Source: Proteobacteria bacterium UBA1847
GTDB lineage: Bacteria; Pseudomonadota; Gammaproteobacteria; Steroidobacterales; Woeseiaceae
Reading direction: 5' to 3'
Assembly (NCBI GenBank): GCA_002338605.1
Contig: DDIP01000102.1
Coordinates: 19,896 to 27,800 of the forward strand
DNA length: 7,905 nucleotides
This document shows, piece after piece, positions 1 through 5,785 of this stretch. Position 1 is the first letter of the stretch, and the number at the start of each line of letters is the position of its first letter. The notes under the pieces were generated by a model. The model did not search any database, had not been told where the DNA came from, and saw only the letters and a program-made list of their open reading frames with translations. The translations under genes were made by a program, and so were the position numbers.

Positions 1-1
1 A

Positions 2-1435
2 CGGCCGCGGCTGAAGATGTGGTTGAGCTTAGGAGCCGTCTTTGCCTGGTACCTGCCGTGGCCGACGCTGATAGCATTGTGGTCGCCGGGTGGCATGCTT
101 GTACCCTACATTCGATCGGAATCACTTCAAACGCTACCAATTGAGTCCATGACCGTAGCGCTTCCTTCTACTGCGATATGGCTTTCTTGGCAGTGGATCG
201 CTGCATCGGCAACTGCCCTAGGTCTGCTCTTATTCATAGCAAGATTGATCGCTCATCAACGCCAACTTCAGGCCTGGCGCAATTACGCCGTACCGGCTTC
301 TGAAGTTTGGCGCCGGACAGGGATTGCGGATACAACCGTGCCGCTATTTGTAGTAGATGGTCTGGACAACGCGTTTGTCAGTGGCTACTTCCGCCCGCGT
401 ATTTGGATCGGCCGGTCCCAGGTTACCAGCCCTGCGCTGGCAAGTATCCTTAAGCATGAGCTTATGCATGCTCGCCATCACGACAACTTCATTCTTTTAT
501 TCGTAACGTTAACAGTAGATATTTTTTGGTGGAATCCCATGGTGCGGCTTTTGGGGCGTCAGGTCCGTCGTAACGTTGAGTTGAGCTGCGACGTGGCATG
601 CAAGAGATTATCACCCCGCTATCGAGACGACCTCGCCCACGAGCTCTTGAACCGACAATACCGCATCTTGAAATCCAGCCTTATCAATCCGATGGCCTGG
701 ACCCAGCGATTCAACGTCTACCGGATACACCAACTCGCCAAGGACACGACCATGAAGTTTCGCCATCTCTGCATCCTCGTGCTAATGCTTTGCACCAGTA
801 TCTTTTTCGTATCTAACATAGCGATGGGTCAGGCAACAACAGACGAGCAGCAAATCGTCAACCATCTAACGATCACGACTATTGAAGGCGATAGCAAGCG
901 CGAAGCGATAACCGAGTTCATTGGTGAACCTGAAGTCAAGAAATTGATTCGCTTGGCAGAGAAAGCAGATGTAAGACTTGATACGCGTATGGAGGGCCAG
1001 TATCGGCGGGTAATTGTCATAGAGAGCGCCGACATGGATGAGACCCGTAAGGTGGTGGCAGCTTTCAAGAATACGGCGATGGAAAGATCTATGACAGGCC
1101 TTGTTAGCGGCGACTCAGGCGCGTCAATGCTAATCCAATTGGGCTTTGAAGCGACGGGCCAAATACCGTACGCAGTAACTTTGGCACCTGGCGACGGCCA
1201 ATGGTCTGGCGTGACTGTCGGCGACTACCTCGTGCGTGTACGGCCGGACCGCGCTAGATCTGGCGACCAAGCGCTTGTCATCTTCGCCGCTCACATCAGT
1301 CGGCTTGGCGAGGGCTCGTACGAACTGATTTCGTCACCGAGAGTCACTACTGAAATGGGCAAGGAGGCAGTGATTCAGGTCGGCAACACGGAAGACATGT
1401 TTACTCTAAAGCTACTGCCCACGCCGCTCCTTTAG
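2..1435 (+). CDS. M56-family (BlaR1/MecR1-like) membrane metallopeptidase with periplasmic C-terminal domain, 5' partial
   Basis: Inner-membrane zinc peptidase of the M56 family; relatives cleave a cytoplasmic BlaI-type repressor after sensing an external signal. The frame is open to the left edge. The residues around the first ATG (position 17) resemble the second membrane segment of M56 proteins (an LPWP turn follows), so the true start and first helix lie outside. Numbering from that ATG: membrane segment about 60-78; zinc motif HELMH at 147-151; membrane segment about 158-174; the conserved ELSCD at 188-192; final membrane segment about 248-266; then a periplasmic domain about 272-472. 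That domain is not a penicillin-binding domain. Its end (SSPRVTTEMGKEAVIQVG, 439-456) resembles the SPR-T-----A-I-VG strand pair of secretin-type domains. An internal ATG at 752 has a good ribosome site. Its repressor partner is not visible and may lie to the left. M56 assignment is firm; signal and target are unknown. Confidence 0.88.
   Translation, partial: RPRLKMWLSLGAVFAWYLPWPTLIALWSPGGMLVPYIRSESLQTLPIESMTVALPSTAIWLSWQWIAASATALGLLLFIARLIAHQRQLQAWRNYAVPASEVWRRTGIADTTVPLFVVDGLDNAFVSGYFRPRIWIGRSQVTSPALASILKHELMHARHHDNFILLFVTLTVDIFWWNPMVRLLGRQVRRNVELSCDVACKRLSPRYRDDLAHELLNRQYRILKSSLINPMAWTQRFNVYRIHQLAKDTTMKFRHLCILVLMLCTSIFFVSNIAMGQATTDEQQIVNHLTITTIEGDSKREAITEFIGEPEVKKLIRLAEKADVRLDTRMEGQYRRVIVIESADMDETRKVVAAFKNTAMERSMTGLVSGDSGASMLIQLGFEATGQIPYAVTLAPGDGQWSGVTVGDYLVRVRPDRARSGDQALVIFAAHISRLGEGSYELISSPRVTTEMGKEAVIQVGNTEDMFTLKLLPTPLL
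740..754 (+). promoter_or_regulatory. Possible internal ribosome binding site and ATG inside the M56 gene
   Basis: AAGGA at 740-744 stands 7 bases before an in-frame ATG at 752. The 227 codons that follow begin MKFRHLCILVLMLC and reach an AMGQA-like cleavage site, which is the layout of a signal peptide. In the full-length protein the same stretch is the last membrane helix. A separate secreted form of the C-terminal domain is therefore possible but not shown. Confidence 0.3.
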
Positions 1436-1500
1436 ATAACCGAGAGGAAGCTGGACCCTGACGTAACATACGTTTGACGGGCAGACCCTGGCTAGAGCGA

Positions 1501-1530
1501 CCGCTCAAAGCGAAGAACGGGTCAAGAGTC
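1501..1530. repeat. Short dispersed repeat, copy 1
   Basis: This stretch has CCGCTCA followed by the pattern GAAGAAnGGGTCAnGAGT. The same two blocks occur in the same order at 7041-7076, where the gap between them is 6 bases longer. The 21-base second block matches at 18 positions. Both copies lie in gaps between convergent genes. The block resembles GGGTCAGGAGT-type intergenic repeats known from many proteobacteria, a recollection rather than a search result. The rest of the 1436-1599 gap shows only a small ACGTA/TACGT inverted repeat (1461-1473) and no clear terminator. Confidence 0.4.
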
Positions 1531-1599
1531 ACCGCCGCCGAGCGTCGAAATCGCGGATCTTTTACAGAGCGCTAGATAAATTACGGACCGCTACCCGAG

Positions 1600-2727
1600 C
1601 TACTGCGAACAAATCTGCAACGAAGTATTTGAGTCGCAAAGCGCCTTTCTTGCGATTGACGCTCCAGCCAAGTGTCCCTGTATCTCAAGCGCGCCAATCA
1701 TCTCCACAAACTCGTCGTACATGCCGGGATCTCTCGTGACGGCGTGCTCGATAAGCTCGTAGGCCCGAAAATCGTCGCCGTCGTTGCCTCTGCGAGCGAA
1801 CTCGAACACCAACGGTGAGATGTCGTCCAGCGGGATCTCAACTGCCCAGCCAAACCGCTCCGACAAGCCGCTATAGTGTTTTTCAAGTCCCGCCAGACCC
1901 AGTCGATATACGTCAGGCCCGGGGCGCCAGCCTTCGAAAAGGCGCTGCAATGACCAGTTGATCGCCGGCAATGTCGTCGAACTGTGCGACTCATCGGGAA
2001 ACGCGGTCTCAAGAAGTTTGATCGTTGCTGTGCCGGCACTTTGCCACTCGTCGACAAAATTCCGATGCTGAATAAGCGAGTCATCTCCCTCGTTGGCCAC
2101 CGTTACGGCCACCGTTCTTCTGTTTGCCCGTTTCGATGAGATTGACTGTAGGATTGCGTCCGCCTCGGTACCATCGTCCCACCACAATGCTGGGCTAAAC
2201 GCGAAGTAGGCGTCAAATGAATCAAGTTCTGAACGAAGTGTATTGAGTGTGAACAATCCGCTCAGTGAGTGCCCCACCAAAATCCTGAACGGGTGAGTGT
2301 TGTACGCGGTATCAATGTGATCAACGAGCTCTTCGGCGATGAATTGCCGAAATAGACTTTCGTACTCGTTCTTTCGGCCGTCCGCCGGAAAGTTTGGCCG
2401 TGTTTCTTTCGCCCCATCCTTGGAGACAACTCCTACAACAATAAAATCCGGCATTCTGTTTGCGTTGTTAGCTAGATGTCGAACCGTCGCGACTGTTGTT
2501 AGAAACTCAGCCTCACCGTTTAGCACATAGATCACTGGATACGATCGGCTTAGATCGCTGGGAGCGCTCACCAATATTTCCCGTAATTCGCCAAGTGCCC
2601 TCGAGTTAATTGCGTAGCGAATTCCAAGATTGATGTCGTCCTTTGCCGCTTTGTCTGCAAATGTGACGTGAGTTGGGTGAAGGAGTACGACCAGAATAGC
2701 GGCAACAGTCAGGAGTTTTGGCTTCAT
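1600..2727 (-). CDS. Secreted alpha/beta-hydrolase esterase (esterase D / PF00756-like)
   Basis: Probable periplasmic or exported serine esterase of the putative-esterase family, which includes siderophore esterases of the Fes/IroE/BesA kind. The chosen start (2727) gives 375 residues opening with a signal peptide (MKPKLLTVAAILVVLLHPTH, cleavage likely near FA-DK at 24/25). The frame extends to 2838, but that would overlap the M56 gene by about 100 bases and bury the signal peptide. Visible features, numbered from 2727: strand YPVIYVLNGE near 63-72; nucleophile elbow GHSLSG with Ser154; a FSPALWW segment at 177-183; acidic ANEGDD at 211-216; candidate catalytic His248 in DESHSS. The last 110 residues form a mainly helical extension beyond the hydrolase core. 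It is the third gene of the repressor-M56-esterase operon, starting 5 bases after the M56 stop without a strong ribosome site, which suggests coupled translation. The substrate cannot be told from sequence. It is not a serine beta-lactamase: no SxxK-YxN-KTG set is seen. Confidence 0.87.
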   Translation of the reverse strand: MKPKLLTVAAILVVLLHPTHVTFADKAAKDDINLGIRYAINSRALGELREILVSAPSDLSRSYPVIYVLNGEAEFLTTVATVRHLANNANRMPDFIVVGVVSKDGAKETRPNFPADGRKNEYESLFRQFIAEELVDHIDTAYNTHPFRILVGHSLSGLFTLNTLRSELDSFDAYFAFSPALWWDDGTEADAILQSISSKRANRRTVAVTVANEGDDSLIQHRNFVDEWQSAGTATIKLLETAFPDESHSSTTLPAINWSLQRLFEGWRPGPDVYRLGLAGLEKHYSGLSERFGWAVEIPLDDISPLVFEFARRGNDGDDFRAYELIEHAVTRDPGMYDEFVEMIGALEIQGHLAGASIARKALCDSNTSLQICSQ

Positions 2728-2732
2728 GATCG

Positions 2733-3716
2733 CTAGAGACCTAATCTGCCGTAGATACTGCACCAACCCGAGGACGAGACCGCTGAGTCTGGAAATACGT
2801 TTGAATTTGCCGAAACACTGATCGAAAGCAGGACGCATGTCGCCAGAGCTATAAGCCCGGCAATGGACCTGCCACGTGTTCTCCGGTGTGTACCCAGCAA
2901 CTCGGTGCGTATTATTAATTCGTGACGGTTATTTCGAAAGCCGGCAACTCCTGTGGCGCTCGACGTTGGAATGACCGTCTTGTACAACGCTCGTGCGTAG
3001 TCCGCGAGGCTGTTGTCGGGCTCATCGCAGATGACAGAATGGTCGCAGGATCGTTCCTGATCAGACCGAAACAGCCTCTCACAATGGCTGATGAAAGGGA
3101 CAAACCAAAGCAAGCAACGGAGGCTGCGAAACATTACGTTCCAAACCAAGTCGAAGCGACGAAGATGGACGAGTTCGTGATGCAGAACTAGGTTTCTTTC
3201 ACGGGGTGAGTACTTCCGGAAAAAGTCGTCAGGCAAAACCAGGGTGGGAATGAGACCGTTCATGACGGCAGGGCTGCAACAATACGAACTAAGTACCGTT
3301 TTCGGTGCCGGAAATACATTTGCGCGCATGCAAGACTGCTCAACTTGCAACAACTGCTCAACCGAAGGTGCACTAAATGAACCCTGAACCTTGCGGCGAA
3401 CTTGAATTGATTTCCAAGTACTAACTGAGCCGGTGGCCAGCACACCGATCATCCAAAGCCCCAGCAAAGCGACCTGTATGGTATCGGTCGCCGCAACACC
3501 CAAAGCGGGGTAATTCCATATGCGAACGCCGTCGGTGATCGTTGACGGCGCGAGCGCAGCCAAAGGAGGAACGAGAAGAACACCCCAAAGTGTATAGGCC
3601 CAGTTCGTGCCAGCAAGCCTCGCTACAATTGGGCGGGCCAAAAGGATTATCGCAATCGTCATGAGGTAGGCCACGCCCAACCAGGACAGCACACCAACAG
3701 CGCCCAGGAACGTCAC
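2733..3716 (-). CDS. M56-family (BlaR1-like) membrane metallopeptidase lacking a sensor domain
   Basis: Inner-membrane zinc peptidase expected to cut the adjacent BlaI-type repressor. The 327 residues show hydrophobic segments about 8-28, 40-57, 80-97, a weaker one near 200-210, and 285-303. The zinc motif HELVH is at 180-184 within LHHELVHLRRFD, and the conserved acidic motif ERSCD is at 221-225. After the last helix only about 24 residues remain. Classical BlaR1/MecR1 has roughly 240 more residues there, forming the penicillin-binding sensor, so this protein has no sensor of its own. The start is GTG at 3716, which overlaps the repressor's TGA stop as GTGA. No separate ribosome site is evident, so translation is likely coupled. 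Four cysteines at 129-147 and 201-212 are a curiosity. How it perceives a signal is unknown; the esterase encoded next is one candidate partner (inference). Confidence 0.9.
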   Translation of the reverse strand: MTFLGAVGVLSWLGVAYLMTIAIILLARPIVARLAGTNWAYTLWGVLLVPPLAALAPSTITDGVRIWNYPALGVAATDTIQVALLGLWMIGVLATGSVSTWKSIQVRRKVQGSFSAPSVEQLLQVEQSCMRANVFPAPKTVLSSYCCSPAVMNGLIPTLVLPDDFFRKYSPRERNLVLHHELVHLRRFDLVWNVMFRSLRCLLWFVPFISHCERLFRSDQERSCDHSVICDEPDNSLADYARALYKTVIPTSSATGVAGFRNNRHELIIRTELLGTHRRTRGRSIAGLIALATCVLLSISVSANSNVFPDSAVSSSGWCSIYGRLGL

Positions 3717-4087
3717 TGAGACAGCCGCTCAATTAGACTACGGAGTTCGTCGAGATCTGAATCAGAAAGCTTTTCAGTTTCAACGAAGTCGGACAATAGC
3801 GGAGATACCTCTCCGTCAAACAAACCTGTTATCAACTTATTTGCCTGTCGTTGCCGGTATGACTCTTTCGTTATCTCTGGAAAGTAAAGAAAACCACCTG
3901 GTGCCTCTTCGTAGCTAATAGCGCCTTTCTCCACCAACCGTCGAATGAGCGTATTTACCGTTTTCCTATGCCAGGACCGCTCTTCCGACGTGGCTTCGAC
4001 GATTTCTCGGCTTCGCAACGGGCTTGCTCGCCAAAGGGCGCTCATTACGATTAGCTCTGAATCAGTAATTTCTATAGGCACATTCAT
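3713..4087 (-). CDS. BlaI/MecI/CopY-family winged-helix transcriptional repressor
   Basis: DNA-binding dimeric repressor, 124 residues, the usual length of BlaI/MecI. The N-terminal winged helix covers about 1-72: helix TDSELIVMSALWR, recognition helix around WHRKTVNTLIRRLVEKGAI (39-57), and wing GGFLYFP. The C-terminal dimerisation region follows. In S. aureus BlaI, BlaR1-dependent cleavage occurs at Asn101-Phe102. The aligned position here is Asp100-Phe101 in LLSDFVETEKLS, so the phenylalanine is kept and the P1 residue differs. The gene is first in the operon, overlaps the M56 gene by 4 bases, and sits just behind two operator-like palindromes, so autoregulation is very likely. The start ATG at 4087 lacks a clear Shine-Dalgarno sequence, and the predicted leader is only about 20 bases. 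Family assignment is firm; the signal controlled is unknown, and beta-lactam response is not implied. Confidence 0.92.
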   Translation of the reverse strand: MNVPIEITDSELIVMSALWRASPLRSREIVEATSEERSWHRKTVNTLIRRLVEKGAISYEEAPGGFLYFPEITKESYRQRQANKLITGLFDGEVSPLLSDFVETEKLSDSDLDELRSLIERLSQ

Positions 4088-4093
4088 TATTTT

Positions 4094-4111
4094 GGACTAC
4101 ATTCATAGTCC
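4094..4111. promoter_or_regulatory. BlaI-type operator 1 (proximal)
   Basis: GGACTACATTCATAGTCC has perfect outer arms (GGACTA/TAGTCC). Its core ACTACATTCATAGT closely matches the bla/mec operator pattern ACTACATATGTAGT. It begins 7 bases from the repressor start codon and covers the expected transcription start, so a bound repressor would block initiation. Confidence 0.8.
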
Positions 4112-4141
4112 AATAGACCACATTCGTAGTCCAAGTGTCAA
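4112..4141 (-). promoter_or_regulatory. Promoter of the repressor-M56-esterase operon
   Basis: Read on the minus strand, a perfect -35 TTGACA (4141-4136) is followed after 18 bases by TCTATT (4117-4112), 4 of 6 matches to the -10 consensus. Transcription would start near 4105, inside operator 1, giving a leader of about 20 bases. Operator 2 lies between the two boxes. The interleaving with both operators supports the call. Confidence 0.6.
4115..4132. promoter_or_regulatory. BlaI-type operator 2 (distal)
   Basis: AGACCACATTCGTAGTCC matches operator 1 at 15 of 18 positions. The centres are 21 bp apart, two helical turns, so two repressor dimers would sit on the same face of the DNA. It fills the promoter spacer and touches the -10 box. 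Confidence 0.75.
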
Positions 4142-4184
4142 ATTAGAAATAGTTGTTACATGCCAAGCGCCGAATTTGGCGGTA

Positions 4185-4213
4185 CTGAGATGGTCGCCAG
4201 TAGCTGTTAGAAT
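4185..4213 (+). promoter_or_regulatory. Possible promoter of the secreted-protein gene
   Basis: CTGAGA (4185-4190) and TAGAAT (4208-4213, 5 of 6 matches to TATAAT) are separated by 17 bases, upstream of the plus-strand gene at 4280. The -35 is weak, and the element overlaps the start of a repeat. The BlaI operators lie about 55 bases further upstream, so control of this gene by BlaI is possible but not indicated. Confidence 0.3.
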
Positions 4214-4236
4214 CGTCTTCTGCTGACCCATTCCGA
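4192..4236 (+). repeat. 45-bp degenerate direct repeat, copy A
   Basis: It starts GGTCGCCAGTA and contains GTCTTCTGCT. It aligns without gaps to 4707-4751 with 34 of 45 identities and outer conserved blocks. In this copy TCGCCAG (4194-4200) has a perfect inverted partner CTGGCGA at 4240-4246, so the element could fold with a long imperfect loop. The two copies lie 515 bp apart and bracket the secreted-protein gene. Confidence 0.6.
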
Positions 4237-4279
4237 TCGCTGGCGATTTAATGCAAAGATGCTCTAAATGAGGGGACTG

Positions 4280-4684
4280 ATGCGGCGATTCATTGCACTA
4301 ATAGTCATGCTGTTCGGCTCCGCGGCTTTCCTACCGACAGCTTCGGCTGAACAGGACAATGTTGTATTCGGCTGCAACTACACGATATCCATGTTGATCG
4401 ACGGTGAGGAGTTCAAGGTATCCCACCAAGATCGTGTCCTCAGCGGAAGCGCGATTCCTTTTGAAATGCAGGGACTCATGCTCGAATTGCGCGTGTCGGA
4501 GGCATCCGCCGAATCCGCCAAAATTGAGTTTATCCTTTCGGAAAAGTCAGACGATGCTTGGCATGAAATTTATGTTTCTCCTCCATCGATTGAGGCAAAG
4601 TACGAAACGCCAACGGAATTCACGTTTAAAGATGACATTGTGACAATTGCAGCCTACGTGTCGGTCTCGATAGTCAGGCGGTAG
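4280..4684 (+). CDS. Secreted protein of unknown function
   Basis: I do not recognise the family. From the ATG at 4280 it has 134 residues. It opens with a clear signal peptide (MRRFIALIVMLFGSAAFLPT, then ASA before the likely cleavage), so the mature part of about 110 residues is periplasmic or outer-surface. The mature part is rich in alternating hydrophobic and polar residues (LMLELRVSEAS, KIEFILSEKS, EFTFKDD), suggesting an all-beta fold. It has one cysteine near the mature N-terminus and no enzyme motif. I prefer 4280 over the in-frame ATG at 4268 because AGGGG (4271-4275) stands 4 bases before it; 4268 would only add MRGL. The gene is divergent from the BlaI operon and bracketed by the 45-bp repeats, so it may be a stand-alone cassette-like gene. 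Confidence 0.7.
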   Translation: MRRFIALIVMLFGSAAFLPTASAEQDNVVFGCNYTISMLIDGEEFKVSHQDRVLSGSAIPFEMQGLMLELRVSEASAESAKIEFILSEKSDDAWHEIYVSPPSIEAKYETPTEFTFKDDIVTIAAYVSVSIVRR

Positions 4685-4706
4685 CCTGTTTGGACCGCCC
4701 TGTGAC

Positions 4707-4751
4707 GGTCGCCAGTAACCGCCGCAATGGTCTTCTGCTACCCCAATCGGA
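4707..4751 (+). repeat. 45-bp degenerate direct repeat, copy B
   Basis: This is the partner of the repeat at 4192-4236: it starts GGTCGCCAGTA and contains GTCTTCTGCT. It lies 22 bases after the stop of the secreted-protein gene. Just before it, GACCG (4693-4697) and CGGTC (4706-4710) form a small inverted repeat. No T-run follows, so it is not called a terminator. It is followed by a 10-bp palindrome TTTGTACAAA at 4753-4762. Confidence 0.6.
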
Positions 4752-4804
4752 GTTTGTACAAAGTTTGTTTTTCATGAAATCAACATCCGACGCAATACTG
4801 ACCA

Positions 4805-5134
4805 ATGACGATTGATAAAGCATTTCGCTACTTTCGCTCACGACTGTTGAAGACAGGGATAGGTGTCCCGAAAGAGCGATCGCGCCCAGAGGCGTTTGGT
4901 AGTAGGTGTTCCGAGATAGAATTGTACGATGGAGAATTTCGATTGGTCTTCGACGGTAGGGACTCGATGCTAACGCTCGAAATTTCGCATGGCCCGCCCG
5001 GTGCGCGAGGTGGTTGGCTGGACATATATAGCGCGCACTGTGCTAACAATGAATTTGCAGAGAACGAAGATGAAAACCTCGGATTTGAAGAATCAGTTGC
5101 GTATGGAGTTGCAGTCGTCGCACCGGCAAATTGA
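4805..5134 (+). CDS. Hypothetical cytoplasmic protein, 109 residues
   Basis: I do not recognise this family. There is no signal peptide or membrane segment. The central part, EFRLVFDGRDSMLTLEISHG (44-63), followed by GGWLDIYS, reads as consecutive beta strands with conserved-looking aromatic and acidic residues. The C-terminal third is acidic (NEFAENEDENLGFEES). Compact size, acidity and beta-rich centre resemble small orphan immunity-like or cassette proteins, but nothing proves such a role and no toxin is adjacent. The ATG at 4805 lacks a clear Shine-Dalgarno sequence. The gene has 120-base flanking gaps on both sides, so it may be its own transcription unit. It could be a real but narrowly distributed gene; its single long plus-strand frame and sensible composition favour coding. 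Confidence 0.55.
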   Translation: MTIDKAFRYFRSRLLKTGIGVPKERSRPEAFGSRCSEIELYDGEFRLVFDGRDSMLTLEISHGPPGARGGWLDIYSAHCANNEFAENEDENLGFEESVAYGVAVVAPAN

Positions 5135-5220
5135 ATGGCCGCTTGCTGTTTTGAGGCTGTCGCCAGGACGCTGGCATTGCAGCCGCTCGAAAAATCTGCG
5201 GTAAGATGACGGCCTGTGAC

Positions 5221-5237
5221 CCGAATATGCCATTCGG
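5221..5237. repeat. Inverted repeat upstream of the Nudix-like gene
   Basis: CCGAAT and ATTCGG are perfect 6-bp arms around ATGCC, 26 bases before the chosen Nudix start. It could be a leader hairpin or a protein site. A second small hairpin (GCCAG/CTGGC, 5162-5175) lies upstream in the same 129-base gap. Neither is followed by a T-run. Confidence 0.35.
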
Positions 5238-5263
5238 CTCAATCAATAGAAGAATCAATCACG

Positions 5264-5746
5264 ATGAAACTTGCAACTGGCGTATTCGATGTGTGGGCTT
5301 TTCGGCGGGACACAGATGCGATCAGATTCTTGCTCCTCTACACGTCACAGACCAAAGCGGACCGACATTTCAACGGTGCAAGGTATTGGCAGATCCCGAG
5401 CAATTTCGTAAGAGATAATGAAACAATAGAGGATGCAATTATTCGTCGCTTGGGTGAATTTGGACTAACTGCGGCGACGATCTGGGCAGGGGAACATGCC
5501 TATGTCATATACAACCGCCGTTTTCGGGAAATGCAGTTGGTTGGAGTGTATGCGGCTGAATCTCGGGACACCGAAATCCAGCTCGAGCCCGAAGAGCATT
5601 CCGACTATGGTTGGTACACGATGGACGAGTGTCTTGAACGGGTTCGCTATCGGGGGCTCAAGGAAGGGTTGCAGTCCGTGCATGACTACGTCACCGGAAT
5701 TCCGGAGCCCGCCGAAGAACTCTGTTTGTACCGAAGTTCCGAGTGA
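5264..5746 (+). CDS. Nudix-fold protein (dATP pyrophosphohydrolase NudB-like) with degenerate catalytic box
   Basis: Nudix proteins cleave nucleoside diphosphates linked to another moiety using the box GX5EX7REUXEEXGU. The 160-residue protein from ATG 5264 keeps the fold signature: opening strand KLATGVFDVWAF, RYWQIPSNF (40-48) where NudB relatives have a WQ-VTG strand, and helix NETIEDAIIRRLGEFGL (52-68). C-terminally, EPEEHSDYGWYTMDECLERV (108-127) matches the usual E-H-W--- --EA segment. In the box, the leading glycine is replaced, RE is RR (Arg62) and the EE pair is reduced to Glu65 followed by Phe66, one residue shorter. At least two metal-binding glutamates are therefore lost, and it may bind rather than hydrolyse, or use other ligands. 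The frame could begin at GTG 5216, but the homologous part starts at MKLATG. The weak AGAAGA at 5248-5253 is the only ribosome-site candidate. The HIT gene follows 39 bases downstream. Confidence 0.75.
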   Translation: MKLATGVFDVWAFRRDTDAIRFLLLYTSQTKADRHFNGARYWQIPSNFVRDNETIEDAIIRRLGEFGLTAATIWAGEHAYVIYNRRFREMQLVGVYAAESRDTEIQLEPEEHSDYGWYTMDECLERVRYRGLKEGLQSVHDYVTGIPEPAEELCLYRSSE

Positions 5747-5785
5747 GGGCACAAAGTCACTCCTTGAATTGCAATAGGAATCGAC

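Noticed and set aside
2728..2838. Upstream extension of the esterase reading frame to an ATG at 2838.
   Set aside because: It would overlap the M56 coding sequence by about 100 bases and place a clear signal peptide in the interior. The start at 2727 directly gives the signal peptide and a 5-base gap.
4168..4181. Imperfect palindrome CGCC-AATT-GGCG in the divergent region.
   Set aside because: It is short and mismatched at one pair, has no second copy nearby, and is unlike the BlaI operators.
4192..4751. Integron attC sites as the explanation of the repeats around the small genes.
   Set aside because: No convincing RYYYAAC/GTTRRRY pair was found. GTTAGAA in copy A fails the final pyrimidine and is not conserved in copy B. 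No integron integrase is in the window.
4753..4762. Palindrome TTTGTACAAA, which resembles the core of lambda att sites.
   Set aside because: Ten AT-rich palindromic bases arise easily by chance, and no integrase gene, arm sites or second copy are present.
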